A program made the position numbers and the translations under genes. Below, piece after piece: positions 8,830 to 18,658 of a stretch of 64,000 nt of DNA (positions are counted from its first letter, which is position 1; every line of letters starts with the position of its first letter). The stretch is from JAGXRK01 sp963714415 (GTDB lineage Bacteria; Bacteroidota; Ignavibacteria; Ignavibacteriales; Ignavibacteriaceae): contig CAVQOL010000003.1 of the NCBI GenBank assembly GCA_963714415.1, forward strand, positions 62,001-126,000, written 5' to 3'. Below the pieces are notes generated by a model. The model ran no database searches. It saw only the letters and a program-made list of their open reading frames with translations, and had not been told where the DNA came from.

Positions 8830-10050
8830 ATGAAAAAAATCTTAAAATCATCCGCAGGCAAACGTGGCGATTCAATTCGTTCTGATTGCTATTTTGAAAT
8901 TCAGTTTAACGACTCAGGAGGTCTTAAACTGGATATTACTAGTAAAGTTCAGTCAATGTATGGAGAATCAATTAAACAAATGGTTCTCGATATGTGCAAA
9001 TTCTTTGGACTGAAAGATGCGAAGATTCTTCTTGAGGACAATGGCGCCCTACCTTTTGTGCTAGCAGCACGATTTGAACTTGCTGTAAAACGAATTTTCC
9101 CGGAATTAGAAAAAGAATATTTGCTACCACCTAATCAAAAAAATAAATATTCGACTTTAAAAGATAAATTAAGAAGAAGCAGACTTTATCTTCCCGGTAA
9201 TGAACCAAAGTTTTTTGTAAATGCAGGACTTCATTCTCCGGATGGAATAATTCTGGATTTAGAAGATAGTGTGGCACCCACAGAAAAAGATGCTGCTCAG
9301 TTAATTGTTCGTAATGCTTTACGTTCTGTTGATTTTTATGGTGCAGAAAGAATGGTTCGAATAAATCAGCTACCAAAAGGTTTAGATGATCTGAAGTTTA
9401 TTATTCCGCATAATGTTAATGTAATTCTAATTCCAAAGTGTGAGTCTGGGGAACAAATTCACCAACTTGAAAAGGAAGTTGATAAACTTAAAAAACAATA
9501 CAAAGTGGAGAATCCTATCTACTTCATGCCAATTATAGAGAGCGCACTTGGAGTAATCAAAGCTTATGAGATTGCATCTGCATCCAAAAATAATTGCGCT
9601 CTTGCAATCGGACTTGAGGATTACACTGCAGATATCGGAACTCAACGAACTAATGAAGGACGCGAAAGTATTTTTGCCAGACAGATGCTCGTTAATGCAG
9701 CAAAGGCTGCAGGTATTCAGGCTATTGATACTGTATTCTCAGATGTTTCTGATATGGAAGCATTGCGACAGAGTGTTATCGAAGCAAAGTCACTTGGATT
9801 TGAGGGTAAAGGATGTATTCATCCGCGGCAGATAAAAGTTGTGCATGAAGCTTTTGCACCAACAAAAGAAGAAATTGAAAAAGCTAAAAAGATTGTTCTT
9901 GCATTTGAAGTAGCCGAAAAAAAAGGTTTGGGTGTCGTATCACTTGGAAGTAAAATGATTGATCCGCCTGTTGTTAAGCGTGCACTACGAACAATTGATT
10001 TGGCGATTATGAATAAAATTATATTAGAGAATTGGAGAAAAGAGCAATAG
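8830..10050 (+). CDS. citE: Citrate lyase acyl-carrier (CitD)/beta subunit (CitE) fusion
   Basis: A 406-residue intact protein. Residues 1 to about 95 resemble CitD, the citrate lyase acyl-carrier protein: AGKRGDSIRSD near the start, then SKVQSMYGESIKQMVLD and LEDNGALPFVLAARFELAV. Ser15 aligns approximately with the CitD serine that carries the phosphoribosyl-dephospho-CoA group. From residue 115 the CitE/HpcH aldolase-type barrel begins (RRSRLYLPGN, PDGIILDLEDSV, RINQL, MPIIESALG, AIGLEDYTADIG, KGCIHPRQI). CitE cleaves the citryl thioester into oxaloacetate and acetyl-carrier. The alpha subunit gene follows after a palindromic spacer. Accessory genes citC, citG and citX are not in the window. 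Fusion of carrier and beta subunit in one chain is the notable point. Confidence 0.88.
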   Translation: MKKILKSSAGKRGDSIRSDCYFEIQFNDSGGLKLDITSKVQSMYGESIKQMVLDMCKFFGLKDAKILLEDNGALPFVLAARFELAVKRIFPELEKEYLLPPNQKNKYSTLKDKLRRSRLYLPGNEPKFFVNAGLHSPDGIILDLEDSVAPTEKDAAQLIVRNALRSVDFYGAERMVRINQLPKGLDDLKFIIPHNVNVILIPKCESGEQIHQLEKEVDKLKKQYKVENPIYFMPIIESALGVIKAYEIASASKNNCALAIGLEDYTADIGTQRTNEGRESIFARQMLVNAAKAAGIQAIDTVFSDVSDMEALRQSVIEAKSLGFEGKGCIHPRQIKVVHEAFAPTKEEIEKAKKIVLAFEVAEKKGLGVVSLGSKMIDPPVVKRALRTIDLAIMNKIILENWRKEQ

Positions 10051-10129
10051 TACACTGATCAGACTGATTGTTTATGATTTTTTATAATCATAAATAATCT
10101 TAATCATCTTAATTATCAGTGTACCATTT
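10051..10129. repeat. Imperfect palindromic intergenic repeat, copy 5
   Basis: GTACACTGATCAGACTGATT pairs to AATTATCAGTGTAC at the far end, with a nested AT-rich hairpin TTTATGATTTTTTATAATCATAAA between. It forms a long potential stem-loop between the citE and citF homologues. Confidence 0.75.
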
Positions 10130-10150
10130 ATTAAATATTGAGGAATTAAA

Positions 10151-11708
10151 ATGAAATTGGTAAAAAATGCAGCAGGAAGATTAGTCCCAACAGAAATAAA
10201 TGGACAATCACAAGTTCCATTTAAAGGAGTTGACAAATACAAACCGAATGGAATTAAAGCTAAACCTTCTATCAGAACTTGTATTGATTATCCAAAAGAT
10301 GGAAATAAAGTTGTAAAAGATTTAAAGACAGCCTTAAAAAAAGCCGGACTTAAAAATGGAATGACAATTTCAACTCATCATCATCTACGAAATGGTGATG
10401 CTTTAACAAATATGTTATTTGATGTGGTTAAGGAAATGGGAATAAAAAATATAAGATGGTATCCATCGGCTTCTTTTCCTGTTCATTCACACTTAATAAA
10501 ATATTTGGAAGATGGAACAATCCATCACATTGAAGGAAGTATGAATGGACCGCTTGGTAAATTTACAACTGAAGGAAAAATGAAAGGCATTGGTGTTCTT
10601 CGTTCACACGGTGGAAGATACCAGGCTATGCAAGATGGTGAAGTTCATGTTGATATTGCAGTGATCGCTGCCCCAACTGCTGATTCATTTGGGAATGCAA
10701 CTGGTGATCGTGGTAAATCAGCTTGCGGATTAATTGGTTTTGCACTCGGTGATTCTGAATATGCTGATAGAGTAATAATTGCTACAGATAATCTTGTTCC
10801 ATTTCCTTGCGTGCCCTGGCAAATTCAAGGCAATAATGTTGATTATGTTGTGGAGGTTGAATCACTTAGGCGATCCACAAAAAATTGTTTCCGGAACCAC
10901 AGAGGTAACAAAATCACCGGATCGTTTATTGATTGCTGAGTATGTTGCTGATTTTATTGAAGCAGCAGGAATAATGAAAGATGGATTCTCGCTTCAAGCT
11001 GGTGCCGGCGGAACCAATCTTGCATTCATTCTCTTCTTAAAAGAAAAAATGAAAGCTAAAGGTGTTAAAGCAAGATTCATGCGCGGCGGCAGCACAAAAT
11101 ATTTGGTTGAATTGCTTGAAGAAGGATTAACAGAATATATCCTCGATGGGCAAACATTTGATCTCGAAGGTGTCAGAAGTATGCGTGAAAATGCAAATCA
11201 CGTCAACACTTCTCCATTCACAAGTTACAATTATCACGGTAAAGGAAATTTTGCCTCCATTGTTGACGTTGCTGTTCTTGGTGCAACAGAAGTTGATGTT
11301 AATTTTAATGCAAACGTTGTAACTCACTCAGATGGATATTTGCTGCACGGAATCGGTGGTTGGCAGAATTGTCTGTACTCTAAATGTACAATCTTAGCAA
11401 TTCCTTCTTTTAGAGACCGTATTCCTGTTATTGTTGATAAAGTTACGACTCTCTGCGGACCAGGAGAGCTTATTGATGTTATTATTACTGAAAGAGGAAT
11501 AGCAATTAATCCTTTAAGAAAAGATTTGATTAATGCAGTTAAAAAATCTGAATTACCAATTAAATCAATCAAAGAAATCAAAAAAGAAGTTGATGAAATT
11601 TGCGGAAGTGCACCAGCTAAACCAAAAGTTAATAAAGATAAAGTTATTGCTATCGTTAAGTGGGTTGACGGGACTGTACTTGACGCAATATTTGAAATTC
11701 AAAAATAA
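10151..11708 (+). CDS. citF: Citrate lyase alpha subunit (one frame break)
   Basis: A CitF homologue of about 518 residues, the transferase subunit that moves citrate onto the acetylated carrier. Recognisable segments are NAAGRLVPTEINGQ at the start, MTISTHHHLRNGD, GSMNGPLGKF, LRSHGGRYQA and TADSFGNATGD, and after the break LQAGAGGTNLAF, MRGGSTKYLVELLEEG and SFRDRIPVIVDKVTTLCGPGE. The frame breaks near 10860; dropping one base joins VDYVVEV to NHLGDPQKIVSGTTE. The gene follows the CitD-CitE fusion directly, so the two could supply all three subunit types of citrate lyase. Whether the holoenzyme runs in the cleavage direction is not visible. Confidence 0.88.
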
Positions 11709-11712
11709 AATA

Positions 11713-11759
11713 ATAGAACGCGGATGACACTGATCGAATGGATTTGCACTGATCAAAAA
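11713..11759. repeat. Imperfect palindromic intergenic repeat, copy 6 (short)
   Basis: GAACGCGGATGACACTGATC followed by GATTTGCACTGATCAAAA. It carries the conserved GAACGCGGAT arm but the opposite arm is truncated. Confidence 0.6.
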
Positions 11760-11770
11760 ATGATAATACA

Positions 11771-12647
11771 ATGAAAGTAAAGATTGACTCCGATTTCCCT
11801 TCTCCTTCTATTGGAATAGCATTCGGCGCAGGCGGTGCTCGCGGTATTGCTCATCTTTTAATGATTGAAGCTTTAGAAGAACTTGGAGTTAAACCTTCAG
11901 TTATTTCAGGTTCAAGTATTGGTGCTATCGTTGGAGCTTTTTATGCTGCCGGTTTTACTAGCAAAGAGATGAGAGAAATTCTTGATCAACTCATTAATCC
12001 AAAAAGTGATTCTGTTTTTGATTTTCTTCTTAAAATCTGATATTGTAAAACTTTTTACAATGTTTGATCCGCAGTTCATAAAATCTGGTTTTATAAAAGG
12101 TGAGAAGTTTCAGAAGTATATGGAGACTCATTTAAAGATTTCCAAATTTGAGGAGCTTAAAGTTCCCCTAAAAATAGTTGCAACCGATTATTGGAAAAAA
12201 GAGGAAGTTGTTTTCGACAAAGGTGAATTGATCCAACCAATTAAAGCCAGCTATTCTTTACCTGGATTATTTACTCCTGTTAAAATAAAAAATAGAATTT
12301 TAATTGATGGAGGTGCGGTTAATCCACTTCCGTTCGATTTAATAAAAAGTCAATGTGACATAACAATTGCAATAGATGTTACTGCATTTAAAGCACATAA
12401 CGAGAGCGAAATCCCTCCAACTTTTGATTCGGTATTTACAACATATCAAACAATGCAAAATTCTATAATTAAAGAAAGATTAAAGTATATTAAACCGGAT
12501 ATCTGCATTAAACCTGAAATTTATGATGTCCGCGTCCTTGACTTTATAAAAGCTGAATCAATTCTTAAACAAGCTCAACCGGCTAAAGAAGAATTGAAAA
12601 AGAAACTTTCACAAATTATAAATAAAAGAAAAAAGCAGGAGTACTAG
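11771..12647 (+). CDS. Patatin-like phospholipase (one frame break)
   Basis: About 292 residues of the RssA/patatin family of serine acyl hydrolases. The glycine-rich oxyanion loop GAGGARG, the nucleophile elbow GSSIG and the DGG of the catalytic dyad (IDGGAVNPLP) are all present in the usual order. The frame breaks near 12035 (CTTAAAATCTG); removing one base continues into SDIVKLFTMFDPQ. No signal peptide or membrane segment, so likely cytoplasmic. The last gene of the + strand cluster; substrate unknown, membrane lipids being the family norm. Confidence 0.88.
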
Positions 12648-12706
12648 GAAAAGATTTTGATTTGTAATTGATAATTAATATTGGAATTTTGCAGCGCAAT
12701 TTTAAT

Positions 12707-12790
<84 letters not shown>

Positions 12791-12793
12791 TTT

Positions 12794-13276
12794 TTATTTT
12801 ACAAATATCTCCGGTGGAATAAGATATATTAATTCACCTTTGGATAATTTTGCCTTCCCGTTAAATCTGATCTTACAAATTGATGCAGGCGGGAAATGCA
12901 ATACACATCCAATAGAGGAAATAAAATTTGAAACATGTAAAGATAGATCCGGTTGATGCCCTATGCAGGCAATATTTTCAACGTTAAATGAGTTTAATAT
13001 TTCAATCAGATCACTCGTCTTTGCTCCGTTTGCAAGATGCTTGTCCTTTATCACTTCTTTACTGTAATTGAATATTTCAGCAATAATCTCACTGGTTTGA
13101 CTAGCTCGGGTTAAAGGTGAAGATATTATTAAATCTAATCCCGGAACAATTCTTTTCCAATATTCAACTGCGGAACGGAGCAGTTGATTGCCTTCAGATG
13201 TGAGCTCACGTTCAAAATCTTTTTTATCCGGTGATATTTTCTCAGCTATACTGTGTCGTATTAAATATAAGTTCAT
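12794..13276 (-). CDS. SixA-like histidine phosphatase
   Basis: A 160-residue histidine-phosphatase superfamily protein. The RHG-type motif is LIRHSIAE at the N-terminus; SSPLTRASQTSEII and CIGHQPDLS supply the other catalytic Arg and His. Length and sequence fit the SixA phosphohistidine phosphatase group, which dephosphorylates histidine phosphotransfer proteins or phosphocarriers; the real partner is unknown. It is the last gene of a three-gene minus-strand unit (lipoprotein, EthD-like, SixA) and begins two bases after the EthD-like stop. Confidence 0.88.
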   Translation of the reverse strand: MNLYLIRHSIAEKISPDKKDFERELTSEGNQLLRSAVEYWKRIVPGLDLIISSPLTRASQTSEIIAEIFNYSKEVIKDKHLANGAKTSDLIEILNSFNVENIACIGHQPDLSLHVSNFISSIGCVLHFPPASICKIRFNGKAKLSKGELIYLIPPEIFVK

Positions 13277-13278
13277 AA

Positions 13279-13573
13279 TTATAATTTATAGTTTACGGTT
13301 ATAACAGTTAAATATTGATGAAAGTCCATTAAGTCTTTATTTAATTCTAATCCTGCTTTGGAGTTCATAATTTTATCCATTTCATCTTTCGAATTAAACT
13401 CGGCTTCACAAAAGTAACTGAATTTTTTGTCAGCAAGAAGATTACTTTCAATTTCTGCGATAAAAATTTCTTTACCGGATAATTCAGAAAGTGTTTTTAA
13501 TGTTTTTTCCTTGAAATGGTTCAGGAATATTTTCATCAACAGGTTTGTGAAGAAAAAATAAAATTTTATACAT
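13279..13573 (-). CDS. EthD-like dimeric alpha/beta-barrel protein (one frame break)
   Basis: About 97 residues. The true start is probably ATG at 13573, which overlaps the upstream stop by one base (TGATG) and gives MYKILFFLHKPVDEN, a typical EthD-family opening. A one-base extra near 13550 then shifts the frame to IFLNHFKEKTLKTLSELSG, FCEAEFNSKDEMDKIMNS and DFHQYLTVITV. EthD-like proteins form small dimers; function here unknown. Without correcting the break the annotated protein would be an 86-residue N-terminal truncation. Confidence 0.65.
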
Positions 13574-14748
13574 CAGCAAATAATTTTAAATGTTTGAACA
13601 ATGTTTTCATATATCTCCAAATTACGCACATAGGTAAATTTTGGAGCTTCCAGAATTAAAAGGAATTTTTGTTTGCCGCAAGAATACTCATAAAAATTTA
13701 CAAAATGTCTTCCAGATTCCTGTAAATCGCTGTAACGAACAGGATGTTCATAATTGTTTTTGTTTACAAGTTTGTATTCTATAAACATTTCTGCCGAATC
13801 CATATCAGGAAGTTTAATTAAAAATATACTTGCACCGAGTCTTTCATTTATATATTTATTTCCTCTGAACTCATTCTTCACGTATTTAGTAATAGCAAAG
13901 TTTTCAAATTCACGCCAGTCCTTGGAAAGGTAAATAGTATAATCATTTTTGGAAAATTTGGTATAAACAACATCCGCTTCCTTACCTGACAAAAGACTTT
14001 CAAAAGAACTTCTATCTGTAATTTCTTTAATATCCTTATTAATTTTAATCCTGCTTATCTGATCAATAATAAAATTTCTTAGGTAATTATTAGCACTTAC
14101 ATATTTATGTGTAACTGCGTCGTAAATAAAACCATCTTCTTTAATCTTGAATAAAGGAATGTTTTTTGTTGTGAATGTAAGTTTAATTTCATCCTTGCTA
14201 AATGAAGTGATCTTTGAAGCTATACTCATTCTACCGTAATCAAAACCTGTTGCCGAGCGAAATATCAAATTTGATAAATTGCTTTTTATTTCATACAAAG
14301 ACGTCCTTTTAATATTGATTGTGTCTTTGGCCTTGAATGATTCGATGATAACGGCGTAAGTATTATTATTAAAGTTTTGAAATCCGAAAGCTAAGTTACC
14401 GTTAAGCGAGTTATCTTTTAACAACACATTCATTTTTTTATCTATCACTGCAAAAAGATTAAAAGCAGGATTTCTGGATTCAAGTAAAAGAGTGTAAACC
14501 GTGTTATCGCCACCAAAAGTAACACTGTCGATAAATAGGTTATTTACTTCTATAAGTTTAGGATCTACATTGTTGAATAAAAATCCTAAAAGCGAATTAG
14601 CAGAACTGTCCCCGCTAAAAAATAAATTTGTGAGCCTGCTTAATTCCTGACCATTAAATATGTATGGTTTTGGTTTTTCTTCGCTGCAACTCAGTAAAAA
14701 CAAAATTGCAACAAGAGTAAATATTATTTCTCTGAATTTCGATCGCAT
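13573..14748 (-). CDS. Lipoprotein of unknown function
   Basis: A 391-residue protein with an N-terminal lipoprotein signal ending in LLSC (Cys near residue 21), so it is probably anchored in a membrane and faces the periplasm or surface. The rest is rich in Asn, Phe and Lys with beta-strand-like alternation and has no motif I recognise. The C-terminal part (HFVNFYEYSCGKQKFLLILEAP) is like a folded beta domain. First gene of the minus-strand unit with the EthD-like and SixA-like genes, linked by a TGATG overlap. Frame intact. Confidence 0.75.
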   Translation of the reverse strand: MRSKFREIIFTLVAILFLLSCSEEKPKPYIFNGQELSRLTNLFFSGDSSANSLLGFLFNNVDPKLIEVNNLFIDSVTFGGDNTVYTLLLESRNPAFNLFAVIDKKMNVLLKDNSLNGNLAFGFQNFNNNTYAVIIESFKAKDTINIKRTSLYEIKSNLSNLIFRSATGFDYGRMSIASKITSFSKDEIKLTFTTKNIPLFKIKEDGFIYDAVTHKYVSANNYLRNFIIDQISRIKINKDIKEITDRSSFESLLSGKEADVVYTKFSKNDYTIYLSKDWREFENFAITKYVKNEFRGNKYINERLGASIFLIKLPDMDSAEMFIEYKLVNKNNYEHPVRYSDLQESGRHFVNFYEYSCGKQKFLLILEAPKFTYVRNLEIYENIVQTFKIIC

Positions 14749-14862
14749 AAGATTAATTTTTAATTGTGGTTAAATATAATATTTATTTTTGATTTTTGAA
14801 CTGAGCGTTTTATATTCACCTAAGTTAATAAACTATTATTCGAGAAATTTAAAAGAAAAATA

Positions 14863-16750
14863 TTGAAAACATTTCCTTCAATCATTTTTATTTTTTCTGA
14901 TATTCAATATAACAGTTCTGCCGCAAAGCATTGAATATCCGTCGGTTATTCTCAAAGACATCAGTTTCAGATTACAGGGTTCAAATTATCCCGATACTAT
15001 TCAAACCCTTAAGATAAAATTTCAAAACCCCGAAACAATTACTTCATTCAATATTGTTCTAAATGAGGGAAGTTTTGACACTTTACTTACTTTAAAGTCA
15101 ACCGGAAGTTTTAGAATTATTAATGAGACATATAATAAAGAAATTGGTGATACAAGAGTGCTGCCCGGCTTACTTAGCATTCTTCCTCCGGCTTTAGCAA
15201 TATTATTAGCTCTTATTTTCAGACAGGTTATATTTTCACTCCTTCTCGGAATATTCACAGGTGCATTTTTTATCTACGGTTACGATCCCCTTACAGCTTT
15301 TCTAAGAATTGCTGATGTTTACATAATTAATGCTTTAATAGATAAATCTCATATGCAGGTGATCGTTTTTACGTTGTTGTTTGGTGGAGTTATTGGTTTG
15401 ATTTCTAAAAGCGGCGGAACTAGAGGAATTGCAAATAGCGTTATAAAATTTGCCAAGAACAGAAAATCCGGTTTGATCGCTACATGGTTAGCGGGCATAA
15501 TAATTTTCTTTGATGATTATGCAAATACGTTAGTAGTTGGAAACCTGATGAAACCTGTCACGGATAAACTTAAAATATCTCGTGCAAAACTTGCATTTGT
15601 TGTTGATGCAACTGCAGCACCTATCGCAAGTATATTTATCATCAGTTCGTGGATTGGATTTGAAGTCGGATTGATTCAGGACGGGTTGCAGATGATCGGT
15701 TCAACCGAAAATGCTTACAGTGTTTTTATAGAAACAATTCCTTACAGGTTCTATCCCATTGCGTTGATATTTTTTGTTTTCTTTTTAAGTTATACCCAGA
15801 GAGATTTCGGACCGATGCTCAAAGCGGAGAATAAAGCATTGGAAGGAAACGATACATCGAAATTAGGTGTAACTTCCAGCGATCTTACTTCTTCCAGCGA
15901 ACTGTTTGGTAACGAAGATAAAGCAAAGTGGTACAACGGCTTAATACCTATTTTAGTTTTAATTTTTGGTTCCATAGCTGGCTTAATTTATACCGGCTTA
16001 GATACACTAAGCTCCAATGGTGTGAGTGATTATTCAATAAAGAATGTTATAGCTGCTTCGGATTCTTATCTCGCTTTACTCTGGTCTTCATTTGCGGCTT
16101 GCGTAGTTGCAGCGGTAATGATACTCTTTCAGAGAATTATGAATTTGAAAGATACATTGGATGCCTGGTTTCTTGGTTTAAGATCGATGTTTCTTGCTGT
16201 TCTCATTCTTACCTTAGCCTGGTCAATTGGTTCAGTTACCCAGGATATGAGAACTGCTGATTATATTATTAGTCTCATCAGCGGCTCAATCAGCCCATAT
16301 TATCTGCCGGTTATAGTTTTTATTGTTTGCGGACTTATAAGTTTTTCAACCGGAACAAGCTGGGGAACAATGGCTATTATGTTTCCTATTGCAATTCCTT
16401 TAGCAGCTTCTGTTTCTAAACTAAGCGGACTTTCTCCAGCGGAAAGCACTTTGATTTTGCACGGAGTTATAAGTTCTGTCCTGACAGGATGTGTTTGGGG
16501 TGATCATTGCTCACCGATTTCAGATACGACAATTCTCAGTTCAATGGCATCAGGATGCGATCACGTTGAGCATGTAAGAACTCAATTACCTTATGCAGTT
16601 ATTGTAGCAATTGTAACAATGCTCATCGGCGATATTCCAACAGCTTTTGGACTATCTCCTTACATTTCAATAATAATAATTTGTTTGATACTTGCAGGTG
16701 TGGTTTTACTCGTCGGGAAGAAAATTATTCCGCTCAACAATGCTCATTAA
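14863..16750 (+). CDS. NhaC-family sodium/proton antiporter with extracytoplasmic N-terminal extension (one frame break)
   Basis: The conserved core (from a GTG at 15158) is a 530-residue membrane protein of the Na+/H+ antiporter NhaC family: GVIGLISKSGGTRG, FFDDYANTLVVGN, FSTGTSWGTMAIMFPIA and WGDHCSPISDTTILSSM are family signatures. The frame stays open upstream of 15158 for about 85 codons (IEYPSVILKDISFRLQGSN through NKEIGDTR), which looks like a small beta domain. Before that lies a hydrophobic signal-like run starting TTG 14863 in the neighbouring frame. The start is therefore uncertain: 14863 with one extra base near 14905, or 15158. The exchanged substrates could be Na+/H+ or malate/lactate type. 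Confidence 0.8.
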
Positions 16751-16762
16751 ATAAAGATAATT

Positions 16763-18597
16763 TTACTTGGGAAAAGTTTCATTATCTTCAAAATGTCTGA
16801 TTAAAATTTCAGTTTTTTTATTGCCGATCAGTTTTATCAATTTTTCTTTATCTGCATTTTTCACGGCATCATAACTACCAAGTTCACTAAGCAGTTTATG
16901 TACTGTTCCAGGACCGATGCCTTTTATGTCTGTCAATTCGCTTTTAATTATTCTTTTACTTCGTCTTTTTCGGTGAAAAGTAATTGCAAATCTGTGAGCT
17001 TCATCTCTTATTTGTTGTAACAATTTTAATCCTGAAGATGTTTTTGGGATCATCTCGGGATCGGATTTATCCGGAAGAAAAACTTCTTCAAGTCTTTTTG
17101 CTAGTCCGATTATATTGTAGTTGTTAAATCCAAGAGAATCCAGAATTTCAACAGCACTAGAAAGCTGACCTTTCCCGCCATCAACCATGATAAGATCGGG
17201 GAATGGTTCATTCTTTTCGATCAGACTTTTATATCTGCGTTCAATTACTTCGCGCATACTTGAAAAATCATCTGGTCCGGTTACGCTTTTAATAATGAAC
17301 TTTCGGTATAAACTTTTTTTCGGTTTACCGTCTTCAAACACAACCATACTTGCAACAGTATCGCTTCCTTGAAGATTAGAAATATCAAAGCATTCAATTT
17401 TTTTGGGAATAGTTTTTAGTCTTAAATCTCTTTGAAGTGCGGCAACAGAATATGGAATGCTGCCCTGATTTTTCATTTTTTGAATTTGAATTTCTTTCAA
17501 TTGCAGGATTGCATTTTGCTTTGCACATTTTAACCAAAGATTTAAGATCGCCTCGTTGTGGGATTATAAACTTAACTTTCTTTTCTGATTGAGAATTCAA
17601 GCCAATCAATCAGGATTTGGGAATCAGTTGGTTCAATTTCACAGATTATTTCTTTTGGAATTTCTGTCAGCTCATTATAATAAAATTTTATTGCTGCAGA
17701 GTAGATTTCAGGTAATTCTTCACCAATCTCAATTGATAGTTTAAGCTGTTTTTTGCCTATAAGTTTTCCGTTCCGAATGTTAAAAACAGAACAAGAAGAA
17801 TCTTTACCTTCAAAAGCTATTGCAAAAACATCGCGATCTTCAAAATCATCACTTACAACTTTTTGTTTTAATGAAATGCTTTTAAGCTGCTCAATCTTAT
17901 CCCTTACTTCAGCGGCTTTTTCAAATTCTAACTGCTCAACAGCTTGATTCATTTTATGAGTAAGATCTTTTATTAAATCATCAGTTCTGCCTTTTAACAA
18001 TTTCACAACTTCCGAAACCATTTCATTGTATTCTTTTGGCGAGACTAAACCTTCACAGGGTCCATCACATTTTTTTATGTGATAATCAAGACACACTTTA
18101 AATTTTTTCTGTTCAATTGCTTTTTCAGTAATATTATAATCGCAGCTCCTTATCTTAAAAATCTGATTGATCATTCTTAATGAAGCTTTCATACTTCTGA
18201 CATCGGTGTAAGGTCCGAAATATTTTGAACCATCTTTAATAATTCTTCTGGTGGGATACACCTGAGGGAAAAGTTCATTTGTAACTTTTATAAAAGGATA
18301 AGATTTATCGTCTTTAAGATTTATGTTGTAGCGAGGTTTTAATTCTTTAATAAGATTGTTCTCAAGCATCAGAGCTTCGACTTCGCTGTCAGTTACAACA
18401 AGCTGAAAGTCAACAACTTTCTGGATCATTACCAGAGTTTTTTGGGAGGTGATATTAGTCTGGAAATATGATTTTACACGGCTTCTGAGGTTTTTAGCTT
18501 TACCAACGTAAATCACTTTTCCGGATTTGTTTATGAATTGATAAACACCCGGACCGGTAGGAAGATTATTTAATTTATCTCTCAGTACTTCTGTCAT
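16763..18597 (-). CDS. uvrC: UvrABC excinuclease subunit C (two frame breaks)
   Basis: A UvrC of about 610 residues that makes the dual incision in nucleotide excision repair. Domains in order: GIY-YIG nuclease (GPGVYQFINKSGKVIYVGKA), a cysteine-rich segment (C-x9-C-x3-C type: KVCLDYHIKKCDGPCEG), the UVR motif (LEFEKAAEVRDKIEQL), the RNase H-like nuclease (IECFDISNLQG, IMVDGGKGQL) and a C-terminal HhH pair (IKGIGPGTVHKLL). Frame changes near 17590 and 17527 are each repaired by removing one base, giving the expected KFIIPQRGDLKSLV and NAILQLKEIQ joins. Complete domain set, so likely a functional gene misread by sequence errors. Confidence 0.93.
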
Positions 18598-18658
18598 TAT
18601 AATTCTTTAATTCAATATTTCTGAGAGAAATCTAATAATAAGAAAAACGATAAAAAAA

